This document shows, piece after piece, positions 1 through 13,078 of a DNA stretch of 64,000 bases. Source of the DNA: Glossina fuscipes. Its lineage: Eukaryota > Arthropoda > Insecta > Diptera > Glossinidae. How positions within the stretch are numbered: position 1 is the first letter of the stretch; the number at the start of each line of letters is the position of its first letter. Below the pieces are notes generated by a model. It was not told the DNA's origin. It worked only from the letters and a program-made list of their open reading frames with translations, and made no database searches. Both the position numbers and the translations under genes were made by a program. The stretch spans positions 1,555,518 to 1,619,517 of the forward strand of contig NW_023998427.1 in the NCBI RefSeq assembly GCF_014805625.2, given 5' to 3'.

Positions 1-320
1 TGGGGGGAAGTGATCGAGCAACTAATCAAATTCGAAATATTTCCAATAGCGATTTGGCGTTCTTGGGTCAAAACACGTTGGTCCACCAAATTTTATGAAA
101 ATATCTCAAAAATTGAGACGCGTACTTTGAATACAAGAACCCAAGACAAGCCGACTGGTAGCTAGACTTAGATAGACAAATTCAGATATTCAGATTTTGA
201 ATCGATCGGTATAACAAAATGTGCATGTCTATCTCAAGTCCCTCTGGATATTGTATACATTTGCACAAATTTAATACACTTTTGTAGCGCAAATAGTGTA
301 GGGTGTAATAAGCATTATCG
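1..320 (-). repeat. family A repeat, partial
   Basis: In reverse orientation it contains the family A modules 'accaaattttatgaaaatat' (78-97), 'gaatcgatcggtataa' (199-214) and the edge 'gtagggtgtaat' (298-309). It is cut by the window start. Confidence 0.6.
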
Positions 321-329
321 TATCTATCT

Positions 330-805
330 GTCCCAATATTTGAATATATTGGTACAGATATGGTGTACTTTGCTAGCGCGCTGCACGCAACTTCTTTAAT
401 ATATTAATTAATGTTTACACGCACGAGATTTACAATAATTGTAAGAGGAATGGACAACAAAAACAAACGGAAAAAGTAAGAAATTATGTTCTCTCCCGAC
501 AATAAGCTGATCAGTAAGTAATGTTTTTCTAGAAAAAAATAAGGAAAAGCCCTACATAAGATTTTATGTGGGAAAAGATCGAAAAAGTGCTCTGATCCGA
601 ACCATGTCGCTATACTAAATTTCATTGAAATATATTTTTTCTAAACCTACGACTTGCAGGTTGAGTGCAAGGACACAAGACAGACAGACGACCAGACAAG
701 CTTAAGTCGATCCAGAAAGTGATTCTGATTCGATCGGTATAAAAAAGTCTTTCTGGGTTTTGCATATATCCACGCACACTGAATATACCGTTGTATCGCA
801 TATGA
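330..805 (-). repeat. family A repeat, reverse copy
   Basis: Modules in reverse order: 'ggtacagatatggtgtactt' (351-370), 'aaatttcattgaaatatat' (617-635), a GACA-type stretch (678-693) and 'gattctgattcgatcggtat' (721-740). Confidence 0.55.
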
Positions 806-1470
806 AATCATTTACTAATTCTATCTGTCCGTCCGTCCGTCCGTCCGTCCGTCTGAAATCTGCCCATGTAAACTTGTATGGATCGCTATTAAAAATGGTT
901 CGCATCGGTCTACTTCTTCGACCAATCCCCATAAAAATTTCAATGTTCAAAATTTCTCGACAAAACACACCTATTCTTAACTCTATTATTAATTTTTTGT
1001 ATTCGACATTATATAAAAATTTTCCCGAAAATTGATGCTTTGTAGGGCAGGTAGGATCTCAATTTTAATATGTTATGATCAAACTTAACCCATACTACCA
1101 GTTTAAGATGAAAAAATTCACTGTTCCAAATTTTGACCTCCCACGCCTATTTTTTGTTTTCCATTGCACAAAAGTTTAAGTTTCAAGGATGAAATTTTAA
1201 GTTTCAATATGGTATGATGAAAGTTGATTCACTGTACAAATTTTGGACGCCGTACACCCGTTTTTGAATCATACGTTATACAACGATTTGCATGAAAATT
1301 TTAGTTTTTTAGGGCAGAAAAGTTTTTATAAGTTTTAGTATTTTACGATTAAAATTGATCCATAATAGTGGTTTAATATAAAAATATAAAAATATAACTA
1401 TGCGGAATTTTGGATACGTACCTAAATTTTTGACCCACACTATCATTCGTACGGACACTAAGCCTTTGCT
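806..1470 (+). repeat. family A repeat, forward copy
   Basis: It opens with the (GTCC)n expansion (825-854), followed by 'aaaaatggttcgcatcggtc' (892-911), 'tgtagggcaggtaggatctc' (1041-1060), 'tttttagggcagaaaagttt' (1305-1324) and 'gatccataatagtggtttaa' (1358-1377). It abuts the reverse copy head to head. Confidence 0.6.
825..854 (+). repeat. (GTCC)n microsatellite
   Basis: Six to seven GTCC units lie inside the family A copy. Other A copies carry one to three units at the same place, so this is a locally expanded module. Confidence 0.85.
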
Positions 1471-2059
1471 TGCGAGAAGGTATAATTAATTTGGATCAAT
1501 GGATCCAAAATATCCATATCCTTCAAACCGCATATTTGCTCTCATCTTTAAAAAGCTTCAAGTTGTTGTACCTATGTTCACAACTAAGTTACGAAATAAA
1601 GCTAAAACTCGATCTATTTGAGTTCAGTTGATACCTTGAACACTACGTAGTAATTATAATATTAAGCAAAACTAAGTAATAATAGTAAAATTGTAATAAT
1701 CACTTAAGTCGCAAACGCTGTTGCAAATAGATGCGCAATATATGTAAAAATTTATTAATACGGAGGACACTACAGCGTGCACGTGGGCTTCCGTTTCTTA
1801 CATACGGGTTTTTGTATTAAAACAGATCGTATGAAAAAAAGGAAAAACGCTATTAATTGCACCTTTAATTTTTGCTGACTAAGTTAGTAAATTCACATTT
1901 TGGTTGGAGAAAGTCATAATGACGAACATCGATTGAAATGTTTATGGCATTAACTTTTATGGGATGAATTGATCATCTTTAATCCGATGAATATATTATA
2001 GTTCCAGGATGTGCAAAAGTTGACGCAACATTTGAATAGCGAAGAGATTAATTAAAATA

Positions 2060-2420
2060 TTTACATAGGCAGGATCAACGCGAGTGAATGTGAAGAAGAG
2101 GTTGGTCGTCCTTCAGCACAAAACATCGAAACAGTTCGTCGAAGCTTTGTGGAAAGGCCACGGACATCAATTCGTCATTATGGTAATGAATTAGACATTT
2201 TCGCAACTCTTGCGAACGGTTTGCATAATCATGCTTACAAAGTTGAACTGATTTAAGGGGTGAAGCTGAAGCACGCAAAGCGATTAGAGTCCATTGAACG
2301 CCTTTAAGTGGGAAATTGAGTGCTTCATCAAAGCGATTATGGAAAATTTTTATAAAAGTGTACGTATGCGCTACCAAAACCTTGGAAGGCATTCATCCGA
2401 TATGCTGTATAATCAATATT
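2060..2420 (+). pseudogene. internally deleted HTH transposase relic
   Basis: The plus strand reads EEEVGRPSAQNIETVRRSFV and RTSIRHYGNEL (2090-2195), like the HTH linker of insect DDE transposases (GRPxxxxENIxxVRxSxxxxPxxSxRRxxxEL). After a break come LHNHAYKVELI (2221-2253), then AIMENFYKSVRMRYQNLGRH, SSDMLY (2333-2410), resembling the C-terminal end of the same family. The catalytic core between them is missing, so an internal deletion is likely. The exact family is not certain. Confidence 0.55.
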
Positions 2421-2490
2421 ATGGTACATACTCTATGGATCAAACAACTTTTAATTATAGATCGGCCTTCTCCATCACAACTACTTTTTG

Positions 2491-3582
2491 AGGAAATTTC
2501 AATGTAATCTTATTTTCGCAAATTTTTGAGAAAAAATGTAGTTTAACAAGAGGCAAAAATGCCTTTTTTGACTGCCAAGACTGCTAGGCGACTTTATGCT
2601 ATCGTTAAATCGAAACATTGCTAAAATCATTGCAATAAAAAAAAATGAATCATTTTTTAAAGACACGTTATTCTCATCAAATGAAATAACTTTATCAGCC
2701 ATTGATATACACTCTCCGGATAACGTAAATACATTCGGGAGCTGCTAGAAGAAATCGGTTGACTTTAAGAGGGGAAATAAATGAATTCGCTTGACGCTTC
2801 AAATGATTTGATCGCTGTTCCATCGCTACTATACTAATACTAAGAAAAAGGAATCTTAAGTTTTTCGCAATTTTGCGAATTGTGAGCGAACGTATAGAAC
2901 GATTTGATTGAAAAGCGAGACTTTCAAATGCCATGCCCGCTATGTATTATTTATAAATGTTTTATACGAATGTGTCAGACCACGATAACGATTACAATTC
3001 CGTGTTAGTCTTTACGTTGATAAAGTTTACATGCACACTTCATTGGACCTCTGGTGGGAATTTCCTATAACCTTACCTAACACTTTGGATAGCGTTTATA
3101 ATAATGTGAATGTTTGTGATACAATTTATGTACTGCCCACATATACTGAAAGAAGGCCAATCTAACGATATTTCGCCATGGTTTTGCTTGAAGCTTAAAC
3201 AATAAGTCAACGTAGTAGACATTTGTTTGTCTGTCGTTGGCACTTTATTTCAAATTTGGTTTCCTTTTATTTTGTTTGTTGTAGAGTTTTGTCATTTCGT
3301 CATACTTGCAGAGATAACAAAGGTGATTCGTATCGTGTACACGTGTGATTGTCATGCACATTGTCTCTTAACGGTATATTAAAATAGTCTCGTTATTTTG
3401 CAAAAGTTGCTTGCATGCCTGCGTATATTTGTGTGCAATGGAATGCAAGAAATTTTAATTGAATTACAAACTGTCTCAAGCGGTGCTAACAAAATCAATG
3501 ATGGAAATTTATTAGCACAGCTTAGTCATTTACATGGCATATCTATTTTATTGAATCTTTTAATTACAAATTCAAAACGACT

Positions 3583-3614
<32 letters not shown>

Positions 3615-5149
3615 CATTGCGCTAAATACATTGTTGCATTTATGTTATGAGCAAAATTTTTTAGGCGCCTAAGCTCATCCATTAACACATTCGATTAAAT
3701 CTACGAACACACAACAGACCCATTTTTTATCAGACGTTTTCCTTTTTAATATCCCATAGGTTTTTTTAGCAAGCATAGTCTAACTGTTCATAAGCTATCC
3801 CCCGTTCAGGGTTAGTCGTACACATACAATATGCGATATGACTCGGTTATGTTAAGTGTATTACTCTAAAGGTATGTTGACGTGCTAGAGTGTATGTTAT
3901 CTTACAGTATTAGTTTACATATATCGTCGGTTCGTATATGTTATGCTATGCTTAAGGAGAGCCAGAATATTTAGTTAAACGTATATAGAATGTCGCATTG
4001 TACTTAATAAAGGATAACAAAACGCAATAAGTAAACGAGCAGTCAGTGAAAACATATATCCGTCCAGTAGATGCGAAATTGCTTGCTATTCAAGAAACGA
4101 TCTACTTTCATCTAAATGAAAGCGACTAAAATATCGATTTCTAAATCGGCTTTTTTTTTTTTTTTTTCTGATTCTTAAATCATTTTTGAATAATTAGGGA
4201 AAACAACCAATTTTCATCAGGAAAAGGGGTTTCAAGAAACTAGTTAAAATCAATTTTATAAAGTTGTCATCAATCCAAGTGCATTACCAGGACTAAGGAT
4301 GAATGCAAATAACTGATAAAAAACACGGCGACTTTGTAATATCTGCGATAAGTATTTGAAACTGTTTTACAAAAAAGTTTGCTTTTTAAGTTAAGATAAA
4401 GTAAAGATTAAAGCGTTACAGCACCGATTCGCCATAAAATATCATAAATTATACTTTGTTGTCGTATAAACGTTTACTTTTTACGAAAACCCTCATATGA
4501 TGAAGGGATGCGAAAATACCTATCTAATCACTGTTGTGCACTCATTTTTACCGAAAAATTATAAAATTATAAAATTATAAAAGTTATCGCCATATCAAGT
4601 ACTATTATACGTTACATAACTTATGATAAAGATGTATTAAGCCTATATAGATAGATAGATGTACGCAACATTTACAAGGAGTTGAGATCTATGTTTTATT
4701 GAACAAATTGATTGAGAATCATGTCTGCCCATCTATTCTATCCTGCCTGTACGTTTAACCTGTGGGCCGCAGCAAATCTTTAAGATATATTGTCATAATA
4801 TTTGACGCAATAATACTTGTTTTGAATCAAGCAAATCGTTTAGCTTCGAATATTTGTCAAAAAAATTTTTTAAAATTTTCAAAATTTCTTGGCAAAAATC
4901 AGTGAAAAATAGTATCGGAGTATGGTATATGAATAGAAAAAATTTAGGTGGATTGCAATCATTGTTTTCGAACTCTTTCCCTTACAATATTTTCTACAAG
5001 AAATCAATTTTTATATGGCAACAATGCCATCTCGCACCTTTGCCTATATTAGGATTTGCTTTTTGTATGGCAGTAAAGCATAATTTATGTCATCTTATGG
5101 GGAAGAATTGTACAATGCTCTAATCCTTGAACTTGTTTGGTTAATTCTA
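2491..5149. other. no gene seen
   Basis: AT-rich DNA with a (TA) run (3589), a T17-19 tract (4150-4168) and a GATA-like run (4646-4660). GGGAATTTCC at 3056-3065 matches the Rel/Dorsal consensus. Open frames are short and compositionally random. Confidence 0.5.
3589..3614. repeat. (TA)13 microsatellite
   Basis: Pure TA run of 26 bp. Similar AT runs occur at 10411-10431, 21231-21257, 26263-26293, 43653-43682, 49429-49469, 50753-50785 and 56158-56185. Confidence 0.9.
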
Positions 5150-5900
5150 TTTGTACCCTACGCCACTTATGGTACAGGGTATATTAAGTTAGTGCGGTTG
5201 TATGTAACACGCAGGAAGGGCATAAGATAGACGCATCTTTTATTATACCGAACGTTTAAGATTCATCATCTGACTTGATCTAAGGGTGTCTGTCCGTCTG
5301 ATATCTGTCCATGTAACTTTGTTGCAATTTTTGGGATATTTTGATGAAATTTGGTACAGTGGCGTGTTTTGATCCAGCGACGAAAGCTGTTGAAAATGGT
5401 TCAGATCGCTTCACTTCGTCCACCACTCCGCAAAAAACGCACTATTCTTTCATTACAAGTCATTAAATGGGAAAAATTGCAATTTTTAAAATTTCACAAC
5501 AAAAGTGACTAAGTAGTAGCATTTCGGTATTCGAAATTGGTATGAAAACTTTGGACTAGCTAAGGCAATTTTTGAACCCCCTCTCATATAACGAGAACTG
5601 AAGTTCATACGTCAAGTAGGCATAATTTTCAATGCTTCATGTTGAAAATTATATCATAATAGTATATTAGCAGAATAACAAAAATGAATTATACCATATT
5701 TGGATCATCTCGGCCAATTTTTCGCTATATAAGGATTTCATGAAAATTTATCCTTTATGTAGCAAAAAAGTCGTAATTTTAATATTTTATGATGGAGACT
5801 AATCTCCATAATAGTAATTTGACATCCAAAAATGATATAAAAAGTACTTCAATTTTACAACTTCTTGGGCCAACCACTCTAATGGAACGCAAGATTTCAG
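5150..5900 (+). repeat. family A repeat, longest forward copy
   Basis: It starts at 'taccctacgccacttatgg' and contains 'gggtatattaagttagtgcg' (5177-5196), 'ctgtccgtctgatatctgtc' (5289-5308), 'gggatattttgatgaaattt' (5333-5352), 'tgttgaaaatggttcagatc' (5389-5408) and 'tttggatcatctcggccaat' (5699-5718). This copy best shows module order. No open frame runs through it. Confidence 0.65.
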
Positions 5901-8900
5901 AAACAGAATATAATTTTTGTGTTCTATGGCAAAAATGAGATTTGTGTTAGACAATGTCGTATACGATATTTAATAGTTGTTCTATCCCGACCGTAACGTT
6001 TTCACCTGTTTTAGTTTATGTCATTTGTCTGATACAACTTGAATGGTATCGAATTAAGCGTTGCTAGCTGTTCGAGAATCTGTGCAAGCTGGTAAAGCAA
6101 AACAATCTGAAATATCTTTGAGCTGTACTGAGCTGTACCGAATTCGTTGCATTATCTGTAGCATCAAGAGAAGCTGTTTCCCCAAAAAAGATTACTCAAA
6201 GAAATATACAGTCACGACGACAATAATCCTGTTGCTATTTAGTCCAGTCCCACGTGAAATGGGCAAACATCAAATCAATATCAAATGTGTGCATGTCAGA
6301 AAAGTTGCAAAAGCCATAGCAATCGAATTGATATATGTGTGAACAAATTCTAACGTAGCAAATATGAATGTGTGAACTAAGAGCTTAAGTAAAATTAAAT
6401 TCAATGTATTTACGGGTCTGGGGTCTAGGACTACTAGGATCAATTTTTTTTTTAGCATTTTTATTCTGAATTGGAAGAAGAAAACTACTGTGGCAGCGAT
6501 TTTGTGGAGGCATGTTGGAAATGCAACTTATGAATGAATAATTCCACGTAATACTGTTATTAACTTTACTTATGTAAACTGTGATCAAAATATAACACCA
6601 GTTATATATACATATATTTTTTTTTTTTTTATCTACCAGTTTTTCTCTCTTTGTAATAAAGGCTTTGAACCAACATTGAGCGTGAGGGCTCAATTAAGGC
6701 TGACTTTAACTGTAATTGTGAAACGAGCACTTTAAAGTAATCTCTTAATTCTACTGAATATCGGATGTTAGCAGACTATGATAAAATACATCGTTTCCTT
6801 TGGATAAAAATGAAAAATTGCACACTCAGTAAGGACTTGGCGGTACTTTGCTTTGGGAAAATGCCAACACTGACAGGGGCAGGCAAATTTTGTGCAACAG
6901 ACACTCCAGACACTGCAGACGAAGAAATACAGTTGTTTTTTACTCCATGTACTGCTTTTTACTCCATGACTCTGAAGTTGGGTCCGCCGACCCCTATGCT
7001 ACTTTCCTCTGAACGAAGAAAAATCTAACTGATTTCCATATTTTTTGTTATACTAAAAATCGTTGTAAACATATATTGAGAAAAGCTTCTGAATGTCCAG
7101 ACCTATAAATTAACGACATATAACATCAAACAATGATACATACAAAAGGAACAAGCAACATAAAATAAAAGGGTGTATATTTAACGCATAATGTTGATTC
7201 TGCTGCGTTTCACACTGTCACTGCTTACAGAAGATTCACTGTAGCTGAAGATTTTCGAATAAGTAACGCGCTTCGATGGCCTTAAATAATGCGATATTAC
7301 AATTTCGTCGTAAACAGTGTTACGTTTCTGTCGTCGACATAGGCGTGCCAGATTTGATGAACCTTTGCTTTCCATTTTATGCGTTTCTATTAGACGACAG
7401 TCATCAAACAAATGGAAAAAAAAAATTAAATTTGCTCTTGTTGCTTGGCTTACTTGCTATTGCTATTACATGTACTAGGATAATTCGGATTTATTCTATT
7501 TCGACGATCTTATGGAAAATTCTCTATATTTATGTTATACACAATCCCTTGTGTCTTTTGTTTATTGCGTTCAAAAGACGCTGGGTTAAGCCATGTTTTT
7601 CTTCATATATACAAAGCGACCATGGGTAACAGAACAATCATCTCAAAATTTATTCGTTACTTATTTTCGCGCCGTACATCGCATTCCTTTTTCAAGACCA
7701 TTCCAAAAGCTCGCCTTCTCCGTTAGCCATCTTTATTATGTTTCATTTTCTTTTTCTCAAGCATGCTAATTATTCCTCTTGCTAGTTATTTCTTGTTGGT
7801 GAATTTACGAAGCCTACATTCTATATAATATGACAGGGCTGCATTTGTAACTAATGTTACAATGTAACAATGTCAAATATCACAGATGCCGAATTAGTTA
7901 TTGGGTTTCCAAACTTAAGTTGCCCGAATAGACAACAGTCGATATTCGATCGTAATAAAAGTCGATCTGTCGGCACAGAATCTGAATACTGTTTGCGGTT
8001 GCTTTGTATACGGGTAGTAACGAAAAAAACTGAAAATACCATTTATTTGCTTGATGTCTTACACATAGCTGCCGTCACATCGCTACTTGCAAATACTAAT
8101 TTTACAATAAGATAAAAAGATGTTTCCGCGGAAATTTTAATTTTCGATTCATTTTTGCATATAATTCTTTAATATTGTTCTGTAAAACTCTGCTTTAATA
8201 GAAACTATGGGCTAAGCTAATTTTGGATGACAAGAAACACAATGACGTTAGCAATTTAACCGTGATTTGATATGACGTCTTGTCAGGAATCTGCGACTGT
8301 GTACAATTGAATTAATGATAGTCTAGACAAAGAACCTCAAAGCGCCCTTCACTTTTTTTCTGGCAAGTGGCGTAAATTATTAAGCAGCCGACAATTTCTA
8401 GTTATTAGAATGCGTACAAATTAATTTCACACTTTATTGATCATAATTAATTGAGAAATTAGTGCATTGGCAGTATAAAGGAGAGAGGATAAGTTATTCA
8501 CACCCACATAAATACACGCATACACACAAGCACGTACATGCAAATTGCAATGAATTGAAATCAAATCGGTTTTTGTTAAGAGTTCCTTTCCAAAGAAAAC
8601 AAATAAACCGTAATGTTTATGACCCTTGCGAATGTGAGCCGCCAATTAAAAACGTGTCTGTCGCTCTCGAAGTGATTACGCCAGTACAAAACAAGATTTA
8701 GAGACGATTGCGTATTACAAAAAAACAAAACAAAAACGTACAAACAACATTATAAATCTGTATTTAGCTAAGAGCGAATTTTGAACACTAGCCACCGTAG
8801 GCGAATATACGACCATTAATTATAACGCTTGAGTCCAAAACACTTTAAAGTAAAGGAAGTATGCTGTAATTCTTGGGATTACTCAGCCTGACCTTCAGCC

Positions 8901-11139
8901 GTTTTGTTTAAAAAGAAAATTGTGATCTAAAAAACCTTCCAGCCGGAGATCGTTAGATAATATTTGAAAAATCATATAATTCATTTCGATCGCTTTTATA
9001 ATGATTGATGCTCTTAAACATTAATCTAATAAAGAATATCGAAGCCATTATTCCAAAGTAATGCTTCGTCGCTGTAGCAAAGTAAAGTCGACTTGATTTT
9101 ATTCGACTCCGGATAGTTTCCGCCGAAATCGTAAAAAACTAAAACCAGTTTTTAAGTATGCAGTCGAAGAAGAAGTGAACATACCTGGGATAAGGAGACG
9201 TCATCCATATTCCCGCTAATAGATTACGTTATCGAGCAACTACGATCTCTGAATCTTTTTAGCTAGCGTTATTCTTGATGCATATATTTGGTGGAAAAGT
9301 GTACAGAGCTGAATAAATACGTCTATCGTATCAATATTCCGCATTCCTATAGTGTTTGAAATACTATTATAAAAAATATATTTCCTCTTGAGTTATTTTT
9401 CTTTGCTATTGGCTATTGGTAGGCGTATTTGTGGGTAAATCACGCCAATTTCCACATTCCACACAGCTAACGAATATTAATGAGGAATACATTATTCGCC
9501 TCAGCTGAGTATAACAAAAGCAAATCACAGAGCGTTGTCTGATGTGCGTTTTTGCTTGTTGCAAACGAAACGACATAACATACTTAATTCCTATATTCTA
9601 AAGTGATGACTTAATACGCCAGAAAAAAAAAAAATAAATAAATAAACAGAGTTAACTAAAAACATAGACAGCAGTAAGCAAATGCTCCAAATTTTTTAAA
9701 TGAAATCAAATAAAATATTTGGAAATGAAATAAGTGGCTAAAGACTTCTTCTATTCACAGCTGGGGTTCTATTAGGTTCGTTAAAAGTTTCTAAGTCGCG
9801 AAAATTTGCATCGGATACCGGTTAAATATACGTTTCTCTTGGTCTGTCTGCTTGTTTGTTGGAGTTAGAGTTACGATTGTAGTCATCAGATCTTATCGTA
9901 CCATCTTTAATGTTTTATTTCCTAGTAATCCTAGACATATGTATGTTAGTCGATGCTACGATGCTTCATTAATCAACCCCCTTTACTGGACCTATATATT
10001 TTCATTTACTACATCTGCAACTAAGCATCTATTAATCCATAAAGCGTATGCAATTTTTTAATAGTGTGAAAATTGAACGCACTCAACGGCACTATCAAGT
10101 TGAAAGTAGACACACATGTGTCTGCAAAACGGATTTGCAAGTATTCGTAAATATGATACAGATTTTGGGAAACAGTTAAGATTTGAGTTAAATGCCTGAA
10201 ACGCTTATGTGCTTAATGCATAAATAACTGTACATGAACATCCGAATTGGATTGTGATTGAAATACAAACACGCCAACAATAACATATGGATCTGAGATT
10301 TAACGCAAATATTCATTGAAGTATTCTTTCCAAAAATGATTTCCCTCGTTCTACGGGCACGCTTGCTTTTCCTGTTTTCGAGGGCAAATTTAGGAGACGC
10401 GTACAAAACCATATATATATATATATATATATTTTTTTTTTTTTTCATATATTTTTCTGTCAATTATAACTCTTTTAAATCGTGGCTACAAGAGCCGCAG
10501 TCTAATTGAGAGTTTGCATAGCGTTTGCGTGCCAGAACGAAAAACTTCAATGGCAATGTAGTGTCAATTAAATAAACACGATTCTTTTGTAAAGAATTGT
10601 AACACTGTGGCTAATGGTTATTTAAACGAAGATGTATATATAGCATATATATGTATATACATATATATGTACATATTTATCTAGTTATATAGATATATGT
10701 CTATATTCTTAAGATAGAGCAAGAACATATACTCATTCCTCGTGTTGTTTCTAAAAAAGTAGAAGATACCTTCTTATGGAGTTTATATTTAAAAAAGGTT
10801 ACTCAATTCTTATGAGAAAGAAAGGTTTCAACTTGCTTCTGCCTACATTTACATAAGCCGGTTACGAAGACTAACCTCGTAATTTAACTACCAGTCCCTT
10901 TAATCAAACTTTGTAAAGCTCTTAAGACAGGTCCATTGAATAGTTAAAAAAACTCAATACGAGGTAAGGAAAACAAACTGATTTAATTCATATTCTGTTA
11001 TCTTAGGAGCATTTTGGATGCCTTATCTCTTTAGAAAAATAAAACAATCCCGGATATGGACGATGAACACGTGTTTCAAAGATTAGAGAAAAGCTTAAAA
11101 TCTTTTTACGAAAGTCACAGTTCCAAACGAAGTGAGTGA
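5901..11139. other. no gene seen
   Basis: About 5.2 kb without a convincing coding frame, RNA gene or classifiable repeat. It includes (AT)n at 10411-10431 with a following T-run and several A tracts. Frames of 60-117 codons here lack any family motif. Confidence 0.45.
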
Positions 11140-11460
11140 GTATCCTCTTATTCTTATTTTATCATTTCGTTGTCGTCTTAACTCCACTTTCCAGATAGCA
11201 TTCATATTCTTTTGCCCCCTTATGCCGTTGGCACTTTATTCCAATACCCGTCTGCTCTTATATATTACCTGATACCCTTATCCCACTCTTATCGCATCTC
11301 TTTATCTCATTTTGTCCTTATTCTTTATGCCATTACTGCTTTATCCTTTTATTCCTCTATTTTCTTATCTCTTACCTCCTATTCGCTTGTTGTCTTATCC
11401 TATTAATCCCTTATTCGATTGTCCTCTCATATTTCCTTATTCCCTTACCCCATTGCCATC
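11140..11460 (+). repeat. degenerate polypyrimidine array
   Basis: For about 300 bp the plus strand is largely C and T, with TTAT recurring every 8-20 bases before CCC, CTC or TCC (for example 'tatgccgttggcactttatt', 'cttattcgattgtcctctca'). An open frame of 64 codons here is an accident of the composition. Confidence 0.5.
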
Positions 11461-11734
11461 GTTTGGCGACGTTGTGTTAACGGTTTAGATTAGTAAAAAT
11501 TTTTCAAAGAAAGAGACTTTTTTTTGGAGACGCGTTTTTGGAAGATACCGCAAAACAAGCTGTTTCGAGCATAAGAGAACATGGAGGAATATTTGAACAC
11601 AGCAGGATATTTTCATAGTCTTAGGATTGCAGGCTAATAGAAAACAAGCAAGACGAATAAGACAAGTCAGAAACTTACATTCGCTCATCACCGTGATCCT
11701 AAATAGGGGAAAAAAAACTAAATTGTCATTCTCT

Positions 11735-12260
11735 ACAATATTGAGCGGGCGCGGCTGGTTTTTTATGACCATCACCGATCGATGAAGGGCCCATTAATTT
11801 TATCAAAACGTTTGCAACGGCCGAGTGGAAGCTTCAGAGGCCCCGCAAAGTGTATATATTCCTCAGCATCAGCATCCAATTCTAAATCGGTTTAAGCATG
11901 TCCGCCTGCCTACATATCCGATTGTCCGTCAGTATCCGTCCGTATATGTAAAGTGTTAAAGTAAACATTCTTTTGACCGTAAAAATGAAGCTAACGGCTT
12001 CAAATTTCGCAGAAACATTGGAAATTTTTGCAGCCAGGTTGGTGTTGAAAATCAGCCAAATCAAAGGTTAAAGGACACACAGGCTCACAGCGCCATCTTA
12101 ACTGAGAACACCTTTGATTTTCAAAAAGAATAAAAAATTAATTTTTTGCTCATTACTCATAAACTGCAGCAGATAAATGGGCAAAATTTTCTATGGGCGA
12201 TGAGAAACTGTCACCATATCCATCCAATATAATAGTGTATCAGGTTTGGTTTTTTTTCAA
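11735..12260 (+). repeat. family B repeat with an inverted end
   Basis: Forward modules: 'aaaacgtttgcaac' (11804), 'ggaagcttcagaggcc' (11827), 'ccaattctaaatcggtttaa' (11877-11896), 'accgtaaaaatgaagctaac' (11976-11995), 'tcgcagaaacattggaaatt' (12007-12026) and 'cagcagataaatgggcaaaa' (12167-12186). Just before the head (11742-11776) lies 'gagcgggcgcggctgg', which in other copies is the far end in opposite orientation. Confidence 0.65.
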
Positions 12261-13078
12261 TACTTTTGTATCGCACAGAAACAAGCTTAAAAACCCCATA
12301 TATAAATTCTTGTTCAGTTTTAAATTTGCTATGAACTTAAATACATCCGTCTGTACGGCCACAAGCAATGACCGTAGGTGTGTTGGGACTCTTGTTAACC
12401 CAAACAATATATCGCGAGGGCACTAAATAATGAAAAGTATTAGATCTGTCTACTTTGCCGAGGGGAAAGAGTTTAGGCCATATCCAATTTCTTCTTCTTA
12501 TCTGGTACCTCAGTTGCGATAAAGGCCCTTTAAGTGACGCAAAATAGTCGTCCAAAGTGGAGAACGCAACTTATCACTGGCAGATGCAAACGTTAAATTC
12601 TAAAGTATATTTATACTTAGGGTATGCTTATACCGGCCTACGATAACTGATATTTTCCTTTTGGACCCTTAGATTTCACTACAGGCCGTTTTAAGCAAAA
12701 TAAACAGGAAATGAATTGAGGATAAGCGGCGCGTAATTTAATTTTGATTTTTTCTGCGAACGAAAGCAAGGCAAGGTAACAACAGGCAATGCGTTCAACG
12801 AACGATGGTCAATATATATAAATATTGAGACAATTTAGAGCATTATGTAGCTGGCGAAAGAAGCGAGCTATTTAAAAATAAGAAAAAGAGGCACGACTGA
12901 AGAAGCTTATATGACAAAATATGTTGAAATACCGGCGTGGAACAATACTTTATATGTCGTTGGATGAATAACAAAGTTTGTTTAACATTTCTGTAGAGTA
13001 TATGAACTTAAAGGCAACTAATAATCAGCGACAGCAGCATAAGGAAAAAAAGTGATGTTGCACATCAGTTGCAATATA
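12261..13078. other. no gene seen
   Basis: Ordinary AT-rich DNA between the family B copy and the mariner element. Confidence 0.45.

Noticed and set aside
760..1035. Plus and minus frames overlapping the GTCC repeat
   Set aside because: They translate family A repeat modules that have stops in other copies.
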